From: UBA937 sp031549725
GTDB lineage: Bacteria; Spirochaetota; Spirochaetia; Treponematales; Breznakiellaceae
Length of the DNA: 50,735 nucleotides
NCBI GenBank assembly: GCA_031549725.1
Contig: JAVBPH010000014.1
Coordinates: forward strand, 1-50,735
Reading direction: 5' to 3'
The notes below the pieces were generated by a model. That model made no database searches. It was not told the origin of the DNA and saw only the letters and a list, made by a program, of their open reading frames with translations. The translations under genes and the position numbers were made by a program. This document shows positions 24,231 to 33,535 of this stretch, piece by piece (within the stretch, counting starts at the first letter, position 1; each line of letters starts with the position of its first letter).

Positions 24231-24726
24231 AAATATCATCTGGGCATGTGTCTTTATTCTTATTGCGGCAATTCTCCAGTCTACCTTACTTGCAAAACTC
24301 GCTGTTTACCATGCAGTACCGGATATAGCCCTGCTGGTTCTGGTGTTTGTTTCCTATGTTAACGGAACTATGAACGGGCAGCTGACCGGGTTTTTCGGGG
24401 GAATTTTCCTGGATTTTCTTTCCGCCGCACCCCTTGGATTAAATGCATTTATAAGAACCATCACTGGTGCGCTGGTGGGTTTGTTCAAGGGGAATTTTTT
24501 CCTGGATTATTTTTTCCTGCCCATGGCCCTGGGAGCTTCCTCCACTGTCCTGAAGGCGGTCCTGCTTTTCCTTCTGCATTTTCTTTTTGCCGGAGCTATT
24601 CCTTCCTACAGACTGAACATTCCTACCTTTTGGGTTGAGTTAATTATGAACACCCTTTTGGCTCCCCTGGTTTTTGCATTCCTGAGATTATTCAGATCGA
24701 TTCTGGTTGGCCGGAGAGAAAACTGA
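24223..24726 (+). CDS. mreD: Rod-shape protein MreD
   Basis: 167 residues, almost wholly hydrophobic, with five predicted membrane segments and the GFFGGIFLDFLSAAPLGLNAF motif typical of MreD. The ATG at 24223 is chosen because AGGA lies 8 nt upstream; an in-frame codon 27 bp earlier would extend into mreC without a site. It overlaps mreC by 8 bp and mrdA by 1 bp (TGATG). Confidence 0.92.
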   Translation: MTKNIIWACVFILIAAILQSTLLAKLAVYHAVPDIALLVLVFVSYVNGTMNGQLTGFFGGIFLDFLSAAPLGLNAFIRTITGALVGLFKGNFFLDYFFLPMALGASSTVLKAVLLFLLHFLFAGAIPSYRLNIPTFWVELIMNTLLAPLVFAFLRLFRSILVGRREN

Positions 24727-26606
24727 TGAGTTCCACCGACCAATTTCCCGGGGATGACAAACCTGATCTGAGAATAAAAATCCTGCAGGGTATATTTATT
24801 CTTATTATAGCTATTTATGTAATAAAGCTTTTCAGCATGCAGATCATCAGCGGTGAGCTTTACCGTTCCCAGGCACAGAATATTTCCCGGAGGACCATGG
24901 TGCTTCCGGCCCAGCGGGGTGAAATATATGACAGGAATTTTAACCAGCCCATGGTACTTAATACGGATTCCTTTGCTATCAATATAACCCCCGGGGAAAT
25001 CACAAGAAGTGAAATACCCGCTGTAATAAGCCGTTTATCCCAGCTTTTATCGATTCCCCAGACCCAGATTGAACAGAAGGTTCCGCCCCAAAATTATCAT
25101 CTTTACCAGCAAATTGAAGTAGCCAGCAATGTGTCATTTGAAACCGTGGCAATGCTGGCTGAAAGAATTGATTCCTTCCCCGGTGTTTCCTGGCAATCAA
25201 AACCCATGAGAAACTTTGTGGATACCGGAAGTCTTTCCCATATAGTAGGTTACGTTGGGGACATTACCAAGGATGAATTAACCATGCTGTACAACAAGGG
25301 ATATCAGCAGGGGGATATTATCGGAAAAACGGGAATAGAACGCCAGTACGATGAAATTTTGCGGGGACAGGAGGGCAGGGAGATCAGGACCGTGGATGTG
25401 AGGGGCCGGCGTATTGCCGGGGGCAGTAATGTTACCAGGGAACCGCCGGTAATGGGCAACAACCTGGTTCTGACAATTGACCGGTCAATTCAATTGCTTG
25501 CGGAAAAAGCCCTGGGCGAAAGGATGGGAGCCATCGTGGTAATGCGTCCTTCCAACGGGGAAATTCTGGCTATGGTATCCTACCCCTGGTATAACCCTAA
25601 TATGTTCAACAGAAATGAACTTGGGGCAGAATACCAGAATCAGATTAACGATCCCAAGAAACCTTTTTTGAACCGAAGTATTCAATCGAGCTATGTCCCT
25701 GCATCGGCCTATAAAATTGTCATGACCACCGCAATTCTGGCTGAACATGCATTCCCGCCGGAACAGACCGTGGAATGTCCCGGAGAGATATTTTACGGTG
25801 AACGGCTTTGGCGCTGCCATATCCGCAAACCCGGTCATGGATATGTGAACCTTCAACAGGCCCTGGCCCAGTCCTGCGATATTTATTATTGGGTGGTAGC
25901 CAGGGACCATCTGGGTATTGAAAGAATTGTTACCCATGCAAAAAATTTCGGATTTGGTGAAGTTACCGGGATAGACCTCCCCGGGGAAATCGCAGGGTCA
26001 GTTCCCACTCCCCAATTGAAGGAACGCCGGGAGCATGTTAGATGGCTCCAGGGTGATACCATGAATGTGGCCATAGGACAAGGAACAACCCTGGTTACCC
26101 CCATACAGATGGCCAACATGGTAGCCATGGTGGTTAATGATGGTATTGTCTATAAACCCCATCTGCTGAAAGAAGTCCGGGAACCGGTCAGCGGAGCTAT
26201 CACCACAACGGTAACCCCGGTGGTGCTCCATAAAAATACCGATATTGAACCGGATGTCTATAAACAGGTCCGGAAGGATATGCGTTCGGTCATCAGTGAT
26301 GGAACCGCCCGGTTCCCCCTGAATATAAAATCCGTGCAGATTGCGGGAAAAACCGGGACCGGTGAAGTAGGTTTAAATGACCGGTGGCATTCCTGGTTTG
26401 TTGCCTATGCTCCTTATGATTCGGTTAATCCTGAAGAACAGGTGGTGGTATCGGTTATTGTGGAAGCGGCAAATACCTGGGAATGGTGGGCTCCCTATGC
26501 TTCGGCAATTATTTTTCAGGGGATATTTGCCGGAGAAAGCTTTGAAGATGCGATCAAGACCCTGGGATTGCAGCATGTTATGCCAGTCCAGAGCAGGAGG
26601 GAGTAA
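24726..26606 (+). CDS. mrdA: Penicillin-binding protein 2, elongation transpeptidase
   Basis: 626 residues. N-terminal membrane anchor (about 19-38), PBP dimerisation domain (QRGEIYDRN, VGYVGDI, GKTGIERQYD), then the transpeptidase domain. The active-site tetrad is SAYK near residue 325, followed by SCD near 383 in the SxN position and KTGTGEV near 541. It cross-links peptidoglycan during side-wall growth together with RodA, whose gene starts on its stop codon (TAATG). Confidence 0.96.
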   Translation: MSSTDQFPGDDKPDLRIKILQGIFILIIAIYVIKLFSMQIISGELYRSQAQNISRRTMVLPAQRGEIYDRNFNQPMVLNTDSFAINITPGEITRSEIPAVISRLSQLLSIPQTQIEQKVPPQNYHLYQQIEVASNVSFETVAMLAERIDSFPGVSWQSKPMRNFVDTGSLSHIVGYVGDITKDELTMLYNKGYQQGDIIGKTGIERQYDEILRGQEGREIRTVDVRGRRIAGGSNVTREPPVMGNNLVLTIDRSIQLLAEKALGERMGAIVVMRPSNGEILAMVSYPWYNPNMFNRNELGAEYQNQINDPKKPFLNRSIQSSYVPASAYKIVMTTAILAEHAFPPEQTVECPGEIFYGERLWRCHIRKPGHGYVNLQQALAQSCDIYYWVVARDHLGIERIVTHAKNFGFGEVTGIDLPGEIAGSVPTPQLKERREHVRWLQGDTMNVAIGQGTTLVTPIQMANMVAMVVNDGIVYKPHLLKEVREPVSGAITTTVTPVVLHKNTDIEPDVYKQVRKDMRSVISDGTARFPLNIKSVQIAGKTGTGEVGLNDRWHSWFVAYAPYDSVNPEEQVVVSVIVEAANTWEWWAPYASAIIFQGIFAGESFEDAIKTLGLQHVMPVQSRRE

Positions 26607-27922
26607 TGAAAATAAGAAATATTCTTGAAATTGATTTTCTGCTGCTCCTGGCAGTTCTCGCACTGACTGCCATAGGCATCCTTTTTATTTATTCCTCCGG
26701 GGTAAACTCCATGGGAGTGATGATGTCCCCCTCCCCTGAATATGTAAAACAGATTATTTGGGCTGCCGCAGGGGTTATTTTACTGGTTATTATTTCCTTG
26801 ATTGATTACCGGAAAACCTATGACCTGACGGTTTACATTTATCTGGGAACCCTGGCGCTGCTCCTGTATACGGTTTTCTTCGGGCGGCTGGTAAACGGCG
26901 CCAGGGCATGGGTCGGTATCGGCCCAGTGGGAATCCAGCCATCGGAATTTGCAAAAATTTCGACCATACTGCTTTTGGCCAGGTACCTGGATTCCTCCAA
27001 ACACAGCAGGAATGGATTCAGGAGATTTTTTATTTCCTGTATGATCGCCCTGATCCCCATGGGGATTATCCTGCTTCAGCCGGACTTTGGGACAGCATTG
27101 GTTTTTATTCCAATCCTTCTGGTGATGACCACCATTGCGGGAATTTCCGCCAGGTACATCGCATTTCTGGGAATTTGTATTGTGCTGACCGGTTTTCTTA
27201 TGGTGGTTCCCCTTTGGCAGCAGTATATCCTGAGAGGTGAATATCCCTTCCTTCAGGTTTTTTCCAATTTACGCTTTATACTTATCCTTATAATCGCCTT
27301 AACTCTGATTTCCCTCTTAGCGCTGTACGGGTTTAACCGGTACAAGAAACGGTATTTTTACTGGATAGTCTACGGTGCGGCGATTGTTGTTTTTTCCTTC
27401 GGGGCTTCTTTCCTGTCCACCAAGATTCTTAAGGATTACCAGATCATGCGGTTGATTGTATTCCTTGATCCGAATGTGGACCCCAGGGGCTCGGGCTGGC
27501 AGATTATTCAGTCCATCACCGCCATTGGATCCGGAGGGCTGTTCGGAAAGGGATTTCTCCATGGCACCCAAAGCCATTACAGATTTCTTCCTCAGCAAAG
27601 TACCGATTTTATTTTTTCCATCTTTTCTGAAGAAATGGGATTTATCGGCGGTTTGTTTGTTTTCGGTCTTTTCCTGCTCATCCTTTTAAGGCTGGTAAAA
27701 ATCATAAAATCCACAGCGGATTCATTCGGATCCTATATTGTCGCCGGACTTTCGGGGATGATAATTTTCCATTTCATGATCAACGTGGGTATGACCATGG
27801 GTATTATGCCAATCACCGGTATACCCCTGCTGTTTATGTCCTACGGGGGTTCTGCCCTGATTTCAGTGATGATTGCCATTGGACTCTGCGAAAGTATTCA
27901 TATCAGAAGGTTCAACCATTAA
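26606..27922 (+). CDS. rodA: SEDS glycosyltransferase RodA
   Basis: 438 residues with ten predicted membrane segments. SEDS-family hallmarks: GARAWVGIGPVGIQPSEFAKI near residue 96, LLQPDFGTALVF near 152, the periplasmic loop around STDFIFSIFSEEMGFIGG near 330, and TGIPLLFMSYGGSALIS near 405. It polymerises glycan strands with PBP2. A strong AGGAGGGAG sits inside the end of mrdA. A stretch around residues 195-245 carries two extra hydrophobic segments compared with shorter RodA proteins, which is worth an alignment. Confidence 0.95.
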   Translation: MKIRNILEIDFLLLLAVLALTAIGILFIYSSGVNSMGVMMSPSPEYVKQIIWAAAGVILLVIISLIDYRKTYDLTVYIYLGTLALLLYTVFFGRLVNGARAWVGIGPVGIQPSEFAKISTILLLARYLDSSKHSRNGFRRFFISCMIALIPMGIILLQPDFGTALVFIPILLVMTTIAGISARYIAFLGICIVLTGFLMVVPLWQQYILRGEYPFLQVFSNLRFILILIIALTLISLLALYGFNRYKKRYFYWIVYGAAIVVFSFGASFLSTKILKDYQIMRLIVFLDPNVDPRGSGWQIIQSITAIGSGGLFGKGFLHGTQSHYRFLPQQSTDFIFSIFSEEMGFIGGLFVFGLFLLILLRLVKIIKSTADSFGSYIVAGLSGMIIFHFMINVGMTMGIMPITGIPLLFMSYGGSALISVMIAIGLCESIHIRRFNH

Positions 27923-27923
27923 A

Positions 27924-30332
27924 ATGCCGCTGAAACAATACATTGATCCCGTTAAAGACCTGGGGGGACTTTTATTGCAGGTTGAAAAGCCTGCCCGGTA
28001 TACCGGCGGAGAATACGGAATGCTTTCCAAAAAAGATGCGGTTCTGCAGATGGTGATTGCATTTCCGGATCTTTATGAAATAGGCATGTCAAACCAGGCT
28101 TTGAAAATTCTCTACAATAACATCAACCGGATTGATGGTGTATCCTGCGACAGGGTTTTTGCACCGGCGCCGGATTTTGAACAGCTTTTGAAGGATCATT
28201 CAATACCTCTGTACGGGTTGGATACAGGAATACCCCTGGGGCATACGGATATTCTGGGGTTTTCCCTGGGGTATGAACTGGGGTTTTCAGGAATTCTGAG
28301 CATTCTCAAGAGCAGCGGAATACCATTGAAAAATTTAGACCGGGGACAGGAAGACCCGGTGATCATTATGGGCGGCCCCTGTATTTCAAATCCCCTGCCA
28401 TTCTCTAATCATATTGATGTATTCTGGATTGGTGAGGCGGAGGATGAATTTTTCCAGCTGATTGAGAAGCTGAAAACCTTAAAACAAACCGGCGCATCCA
28501 GGCAGGACCTGCTTTCGGAAATGACTTCCCATCCTCATGTTTGGACTAAGGGAAAGGAATCCGCCCGGAGGGCCAGGGATGGGGATTTCAGTACCCGGCT
28601 GCCCCGGGCGCCGGTATTTCCTGTGCCGAATATGAAGGTGATCCAGCACCATGGTGCGGTGGAAATCATGAGGGGCTGCCCAAATGGATGCCGCTTTTGT
28701 CATGCGGGTATCTGGTACAGGCCCATGCGCCAGAAAAAACCCTCGGTCATTACCGCAGAGGTGGAATCCTTTGTCAGCCAGGGTGGTTACCGGGAGATAA
28801 GCCTTTCATCCTTATCCACCGGGGATTACGCTGATATAGATACCCTGGTAAAATCTCTCAACAGGGATTTTGCCCCCAGGCACATTTCATTCCAACTGCC
28901 GTCTTTGAAGATTTCCACCTTTTCCTTGACACTGCTAAAAAGTGTATCCGAAGTAAGGAAAAGCGGTTTAACCTTTGCGGTAGAAACACCGGTGGATGCC
29001 TGGCAGCTTTCAATCAATAAGGATGTCTGCCGGGAGAATGTGGTTGAAATAATTAACGAGGCAAAAAAACAGGGGTTCAGGAGCGCTAAATTTTATTTCA
29101 TGGTGGGTCTTCCGGTGGGGGATTACAATAATGGCTACCGCGGAAATGGTGAAGAAAAAGAAATGGTTGACTTCATCCTGGATATACACCAAAAAACAAA
29201 AATGCCCATGAACATCAATGTAGGGGTTTTCATTCCAAAACCCCATACGCCCTACCAATGGGTTCCCCAAATCAGCGAAGAAGAAGCCCTGGAAAAAATC
29301 AGTTATATCAGAAATGAATTGAAACCCCGGGGATTTAAATTCAATACCCACAGTCCATTTATTTCAATTATTGAAAGTATCATATCCCGGGGAGATGAAA
29401 GGGTAGGGGACTGGCTGGAAGAGGCATTTCACAGGGGATGCCGTCTGGATGCATGGAACGAATATTTTAAAGAAGATATCTGGCGGAAGATTTTAGATGA
29501 TAACCGCTCCTCTGTCCTGGGCATTTTACAGGCCAGGGATGTGGAAGACAATCTTCCCTGGGATTGCATCGATTCGGGAACAACTAAAAAATTTCTTCAG
29601 CGGGAATTTTTCAGATCAAACGCCTCAGAATTTACATCAAGATGTATAAATAATTGCACACATTATTGCGGTGCATGTGATACTGAAGCTTCAATATCTG
29701 AACAAAATGATACATCTTCAGAGAATACATCCCGGGGCCCGGAGGAGATTTTTTATACCAAAATAGGCGCCAACCCTGAGAATACCTACCGGATATTGTT
29801 TTCCTTTTCAAAGAACGGGCGTTCGGTTTTTTTGCCCCATCTGACCCTGGTGGAAACCTTTTCCATGTCCTTTGTCAGATCCGGAATACCCGTGGGATTT
29901 ACCCAGGGATTCAACCCTATTCCCAGGATTGATTTTGCAGCCCCCCTGGCCATGGGAATCAGCGCGGACAATGAAATAGCCACGGTGGATACGGATATGC
30001 TGTACGATGGGGAACTCTTTAAACAGAAGCTTAATTCTGCCTTGCCCGAAGGAATCCGGATTGTGGAAGCATTTTCCTTCAGGATACCCCGGGGGGTAAA
30101 GAAGCATTCCGCATCATCCTTGCTTTGGGGTTTTACGTATCACCGGGAGGACAATCAGGGGACCCTGGTGGTGCCTGCCCTGGAAGAAAAAGTATACCGC
30201 CGGAACAGGCTTGGGGACAGGGGAAATCTTTTTGATCTTCACAGGCATACTATTCTGGCAAGAAATATGGATGGTGACCCGGAATCATATTTTTCTGTAT
30301 ATGAAAAATTGTATGATGCCAAATTAAAATAA
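27924..30332 (+). CDS. B12-binding-type radical SAM protein fused to DUF2344
   Basis: 802 residues. The N-terminal part (about 1-220) has the cobalamin-binding-like fold seen in YgiQ/TIGR03960 proteins. The radical-SAM core carries CPNGCRFCHAG near residue 252, whose three cysteines bind the 4Fe-4S cluster. Residues from about 610 match the DUF2344/TIGR03936 module (YRILFSFSKNGRSVFLPHLTLVETFSMSF, GFNPIPRIDFAAPLAMG). A Cys cluster (CINNCTHYCGAC) precedes that module. The fusion is common in anaerobes; proposals include tRNA or ribosomal-RNA modification, unproven. The ATG at 27924 lies 1 bp after rodA; the site AAGG is weak. Confidence 0.88.
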   Translation: MPLKQYIDPVKDLGGLLLQVEKPARYTGGEYGMLSKKDAVLQMVIAFPDLYEIGMSNQALKILYNNINRIDGVSCDRVFAPAPDFEQLLKDHSIPLYGLDTGIPLGHTDILGFSLGYELGFSGILSILKSSGIPLKNLDRGQEDPVIIMGGPCISNPLPFSNHIDVFWIGEAEDEFFQLIEKLKTLKQTGASRQDLLSEMTSHPHVWTKGKESARRARDGDFSTRLPRAPVFPVPNMKVIQHHGAVEIMRGCPNGCRFCHAGIWYRPMRQKKPSVITAEVESFVSQGGYREISLSSLSTGDYADIDTLVKSLNRDFAPRHISFQLPSLKISTFSLTLLKSVSEVRKSGLTFAVETPVDAWQLSINKDVCRENVVEIINEAKKQGFRSAKFYFMVGLPVGDYNNGYRGNGEEKEMVDFILDIHQKTKMPMNINVGVFIPKPHTPYQWVPQISEEEALEKISYIRNELKPRGFKFNTHSPFISIIESIISRGDERVGDWLEEAFHRGCRLDAWNEYFKEDIWRKILDDNRSSVLGILQARDVEDNLPWDCIDSGTTKKFLQREFFRSNASEFTSRCINNCTHYCGACDTEASISEQNDTSSENTSRGPEEIFYTKIGANPENTYRILFSFSKNGRSVFLPHLTLVETFSMSFVRSGIPVGFTQGFNPIPRIDFAAPLAMGISADNEIATVDTDMLYDGELFKQKLNSALPEGIRIVEAFSFRIPRGVKKHSASSLLWGFTYHREDNQGTLVVPALEEKVYRRNRLGDRGNLFDLHRHTILARNMDGDPESYFSVYEKLYDAKLK

Positions 30333-30367
30333 AGATAATTTACTTATCCTCTGAGAGATGGCTTTTG

Positions 30368-30412
30368 ATCACCGGATATTTCCCGGTGGTTGAGGCTCTC
30401 GAAACCACCTGC
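30368..30412. repeat. Family C repeat, minimal unit
   Basis: One clean hairpin: CCCGGTGGTT, GAGGCTCTCG, AAACCACC. It lies between the convergent radical-SAM and lipoprotein genes. The rest of 30333-30522 is A/T-rich and shows no gene. Confidence 0.7.
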
Positions 30413-30522
30413 AAGGAAATATTCTTTAACACCAACACCATTATTTAGTAGACAGAATATACATTATAGATAGTAAAAGATGCGGAAAATTAATTGGATA
30501 ACGAAGAAAAACCTCCCCCCTT

Positions 30523-31299
30523 TCAGGTGGATGTCTGATCTATCGGTAACAGAAAGATTCCAATATATGTAGGAAAACTATACACCGGGGACCAGTTATT
30601 ATCAGCCCCTACTTTTACGATATAAATGGAAACATAACAATATTCGGTTGTTGTATCATTTGCATATGCCTGAACATCCTTATTGTAATCCTGAATGAAA
30701 GTATAGTCCCGCATCTCGCGGCTGTTCTTAAATGTATAATTCCCGTCCGGTTTGGGATTGAAGGTTCCCGAATCCAGGGACCTGCTTAATACATAAGGAA
30801 CACCATTCAGTTTTAAAAGCGGATCCGGAGAACTCCCTGTGTCATAAAAGTCAAGCTGTAACAAACCACCGTCGGCGGTGGTATTCAGCAGTGATTCGAT
30901 ATTTGTCCCGGCCACCGCAATTTTATTGTAATTTCTGCTTCTGAAGGTGTATTCTATGTTTGATGGAGAAATATTCGTATTACTGGCGGTAACATTGGTA
31001 AATTGTTTGATATAATCGTAATGCGCTTTTAAAACAGGGTTTATATCGTTTAAGTTTCCTTCGGAAACCGTCCCTACTATTTCTAGTTTGCTTAAATAGA
31101 TTCTATAATAAATTGAATAATACCTGAAATATGACGATTGGTTTAAAGAATTTGGCAGGGTAATCTCAACTACATTGTTTGCTCCGGTTCTTACATTTCC
31201 TGCAGGTATGGGATCGAGATAAATATAGTCCTCCACACCGCAGGAAAGAAAAACAAAAAGAAAAATTAATAGTCCGCAATAATAATACCTTTTTGCCAT
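30523..31299 (-). CDS. Hypothetical lipoprotein
   Basis: 258 residues. The signal sequence ends in the lipobox FVFLSC with Cys at residue 20. The mature part is rich in Tyr, Asn and Ser and strand-like, without recognisable catalytic motifs. No ribosome binding site is seen; TATAAT lies 5 nt before the ATG. It follows the TPR gene by 43 bp on the same strand. Likely an outer- or inner-membrane lipoprotein of unknown role. Confidence 0.75.
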   Translation of the reverse strand: MAKRYYYCGLLIFLFVFLSCGVEDYIYLDPIPAGNVRTGANNVVEITLPNSLNQSSYFRYYSIYYRIYLSKLEIVGTVSEGNLNDINPVLKAHYDYIKQFTNVTASNTNISPSNIEYTFRSRNYNKIAVAGTNIESLLNTTADGGLLQLDFYDTGSSPDPLLKLNGVPYVLSRSLDSGTFNPKPDGNYTFKNSREMRDYTFIQDYNKDVQAYANDTTTEYCYVSIYIVKVGADNNWSPVYSFPTYIGIFLLPIDQTST

Positions 31300-31304
31300 A
31301 TTAT

Positions 31305-31310
31305 ATTATA
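31305..31310 (-). promoter_or_regulatory. Possible -10 box of the lipoprotein gene
   Basis: TATAAT on the minus strand 5 nt before the ATG, with no Shine-Dalgarno sequence and no good -35. It may give a leaderless message; weak because the region is A/T-rich. Confidence 0.3.
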
Positions 31311-31342
31311 AATAGTAACACATTCCCTACTCTTTTTCTGAA

Positions 31343-32002
31343 TTAATTTGATAAATCAATGAGTTTGGACTGTGCAAGTTTGGACCATTCATCCTTCGGA
31401 TAATCATCCACAACCTTCTGGTACATTTCGATAGCCGCTGCGGGATCATTTTGGGTTTCGTATAACCTTCCAATGGCGAAATAGGCCCTGGTGACCCCCG
31501 CAAAAAATCCATTATACTCCGCTGCCTGGGTGTAGTAATCAATTGCTTTGATATTGTTCCCCTGCTCTTCCGCAGCAACTGCTGCATTAAACATTGACAG
31601 GGGGGCAAGGAAAATACCCGGTGCCTTATTGGCTGAATTAACCCAGGCCTTTTCCGCTAAATCCCATTCTTTTTTTTCTGCATGATAATTAGCTACCAGG
31701 TTATATGCCTGGGCCCCGGCATAACCGCCCTTGCCTTTGGCAAATTTTTCCAGTTCCGCCATCAGCTCTGCAGTTTCGGGACTGTCGAAATCGGCTCCGG
31801 CCAATTTTTCAGTATATGAATCCAGTTCAATAACAGCTGCTTTATTGATACTTTCATTGATTGAATATCCTACAATAAAAACGATAATCCCCAGAACAAT
31901 ACAGCCAAGACAGATTAATAAACCCACCCTGCTTCTTTGGATAAAATCCAGAATTTTTTCCACGCCATTGGCCGCTTCCGTCTTACTCTGTTCCTTTGCC
32001 AT
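31343..32002 (-). CDS. Membrane-anchored TPR protein
   Basis: 219 residues. Basic/polar N-terminus, one membrane segment (about 28-50) and a TPR region with AYNLVANYHAEKKEWDLAEKAWV, FNAAVAAEEQGNNIKAIDYY and AYFAIGRLYETQNDPAAAIEMY. The layout resembles YfgM-type ancillary proteins (one helix then TPRs outside the membrane). AAGGAG lies 10 nt before the ATG. It is 7 bp downstream of the sigma54-activator gene, so probably cotranscribed. Confidence 0.8.
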   Translation of the reverse strand: MAKEQSKTEAANGVEKILDFIQRSRVGLLICLGCIVLGIIVFIVGYSINESINKAAVIELDSYTEKLAGADFDSPETAELMAELEKFAKGKGGYAGAQAYNLVANYHAEKKEWDLAEKAWVNSANKAPGIFLAPLSMFNAAVAAEEQGNNIKAIDYYTQAAEYNGFFAGVTRAYFAIGRLYETQNDPAAAIEMYQKVVDDYPKDEWSKLAQSKLIDLSN

Positions 32003-32009
32003 ATCGCTG

Positions 32010-33524
32010 TTACTCCTTAGGATTAAGAATATTAAACTCTTTTATCAACCTTGATAAATAGGTTCTTTGTATATCAAGAGCCTTTGCAGTCTCCGTTTGA
32101 TTCCAGTCATTTTCTTCAAGTACTTTCATAATATAATGGGATTTAAAAAGATTAAGGGCCGTCTTTAAATTCCTGTCACTTTCATTTTCAACGGAGATTG
32201 AGCTGGTACTTTTCAGCAGCAGATCCTCCGCTTGAATCCATTGGCTTTTTCCTATAACACAGGCCCTTTCAATACAGTTTTCCAATTCCCGGACATTCCC
32301 GGGCCAGGAATAGGAAAGCATGGTTTCCATGGCATCATTGGAAAATCCGTCGAACTGTTTTTTTGTTTCCCGGATAAATTTTTTCAGGAAAAAATGGGCC
32401 AGTTCGGGAATATCCTCCGGACGCTGCCTTAGGGGAGGAATATACAGGGGAAGTACATTCAGACGGTAATATAAATCACTGCGGAACTCCCCCTTCTCCA
32501 CCAGGCTTTCAATATCCTTGTTGGTGGCCGCCAGAATCCGGACGTTCACCGTGACGGATGTATCCGAGCCAACTTTTTCAAAGGTCTTCTGCTGGATGAC
32601 CCGGAGCAGTTTTGCCTGAAGCGGCAGGGGAAGATCCCCTATTTCATCCAGGAATATGGTTCCTCCGTCGGCCAGCTCAAACCGGCCTTTGCGGTTTTGA
32701 ATGGCGTTGGTGAATGCACCCCGGACATGCCCGAAGAGCTCACTTTCCAGAAGGCCCTCCGGAAGGGCCGCACAGTTTACCCTTACAAAGGGTTCCTTGT
32801 TCCTGGCGCTCCGCTGGTGGATCTGTTCTGCAAATATTTCCTTTCCGACACCGCTCTCTCCCAGAATAAGCACCGACGAATCGGTTTTGGCTACCCGGTT
32901 AATGATTTCCAGCTTTTCCAGAATAGCGGGGCTTTTTGCAATTAAGGTATGATACCCCTGGTCGGTGTTCAGCTGATCCTGCAGCAGTTGGATTTCGCCA
33001 ATAGCTTTTTCAAAACTCCGGGCAGTCTGGAGAGCAATAGCCGCCTGGTTGGCGAATATTTCAAGCCATTCCAGATCATCCTGGGTAAAATACTTATCAT
33101 TTTTTTTATTGATAATTTCTATGACGCCGATACATTCATCTTTAAATCTCATGGGGACGGCCAGCATGGTTTTAGATGCATACCCAATCTGCTTTGAAAT
33201 ATCAATGCGATGGCGCCGGTCGTTTTCCACATCATTTACGATAATGGAGGTATTATGCAGGGCTACCCATCCGGCAATGCCCTCCCCCATATTAACCGTA
33301 AATTGTTTGACATCCGAACCCTTGGAACCCAGGGCAATTTCAAAATAGAGTTTCTTGTCTTCCTTGTTAACCAATAGGAGACTGGAAGCCTCCCCTTCGG
33401 TAAGCCGGGTAGCCGATTCCAGTATTTTAGTGAGTAAAGACCTGACGTCCATATAATCAGAACTGATGAGGGTATTAATCTCAATAAGAGTCTCGAATTT
33501 ATGGACGTCAATCGTTGACAGCAT
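32010..33524 (-). CDS. GAF-domain sigma54-dependent activator
   Basis: 504 residues. GAF domain (about 15-165), AAA+ domain with Walker A LGESGVGKE near 219, Walker B-type GTIFLDEIGDLPL near 290 and arginine-finger region FRSDLYYRLNVLPL near 345, and a Fis-type helix-turn-helix at the end (NWNQTETAKALDIQRTYLSRLIKEF). The sigma54-contact loop reads GAFTNA near 268, not the canonical GAFTGA. It would bind enhancers and remodel sigma54-RNA polymerase in response to a GAF ligand. No rpoN gene or clear -24/-12 site is visible here. No Shine-Dalgarno precedes the ATG, which lies 11 bp after rpsA. Confidence 0.93.
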   Translation of the reverse strand: MLSTIDVHKFETLIEINTLISSDYMDVRSLLTKILESATRLTEGEASSLLLVNKEDKKLYFEIALGSKGSDVKQFTVNMGEGIAGWVALHNTSIIVNDVENDRRHRIDISKQIGYASKTMLAVPMRFKDECIGVIEIINKKNDKYFTQDDLEWLEIFANQAAIALQTARSFEKAIGEIQLLQDQLNTDQGYHTLIAKSPAILEKLEIINRVAKTDSSVLILGESGVGKEIFAEQIHQRSARNKEPFVRVNCAALPEGLLESELFGHVRGAFTNAIQNRKGRFELADGGTIFLDEIGDLPLPLQAKLLRVIQQKTFEKVGSDTSVTVNVRILAATNKDIESLVEKGEFRSDLYYRLNVLPLYIPPLRQRPEDIPELAHFFLKKFIRETKKQFDGFSNDAMETMLSYSWPGNVRELENCIERACVIGKSQWIQAEDLLLKSTSSISVENESDRNLKTALNLFKSHYIMKVLEENDWNQTETAKALDIQRTYLSRLIKEFNILNPKE

Positions 33525-33535
33525 GGGGCGGTCTT

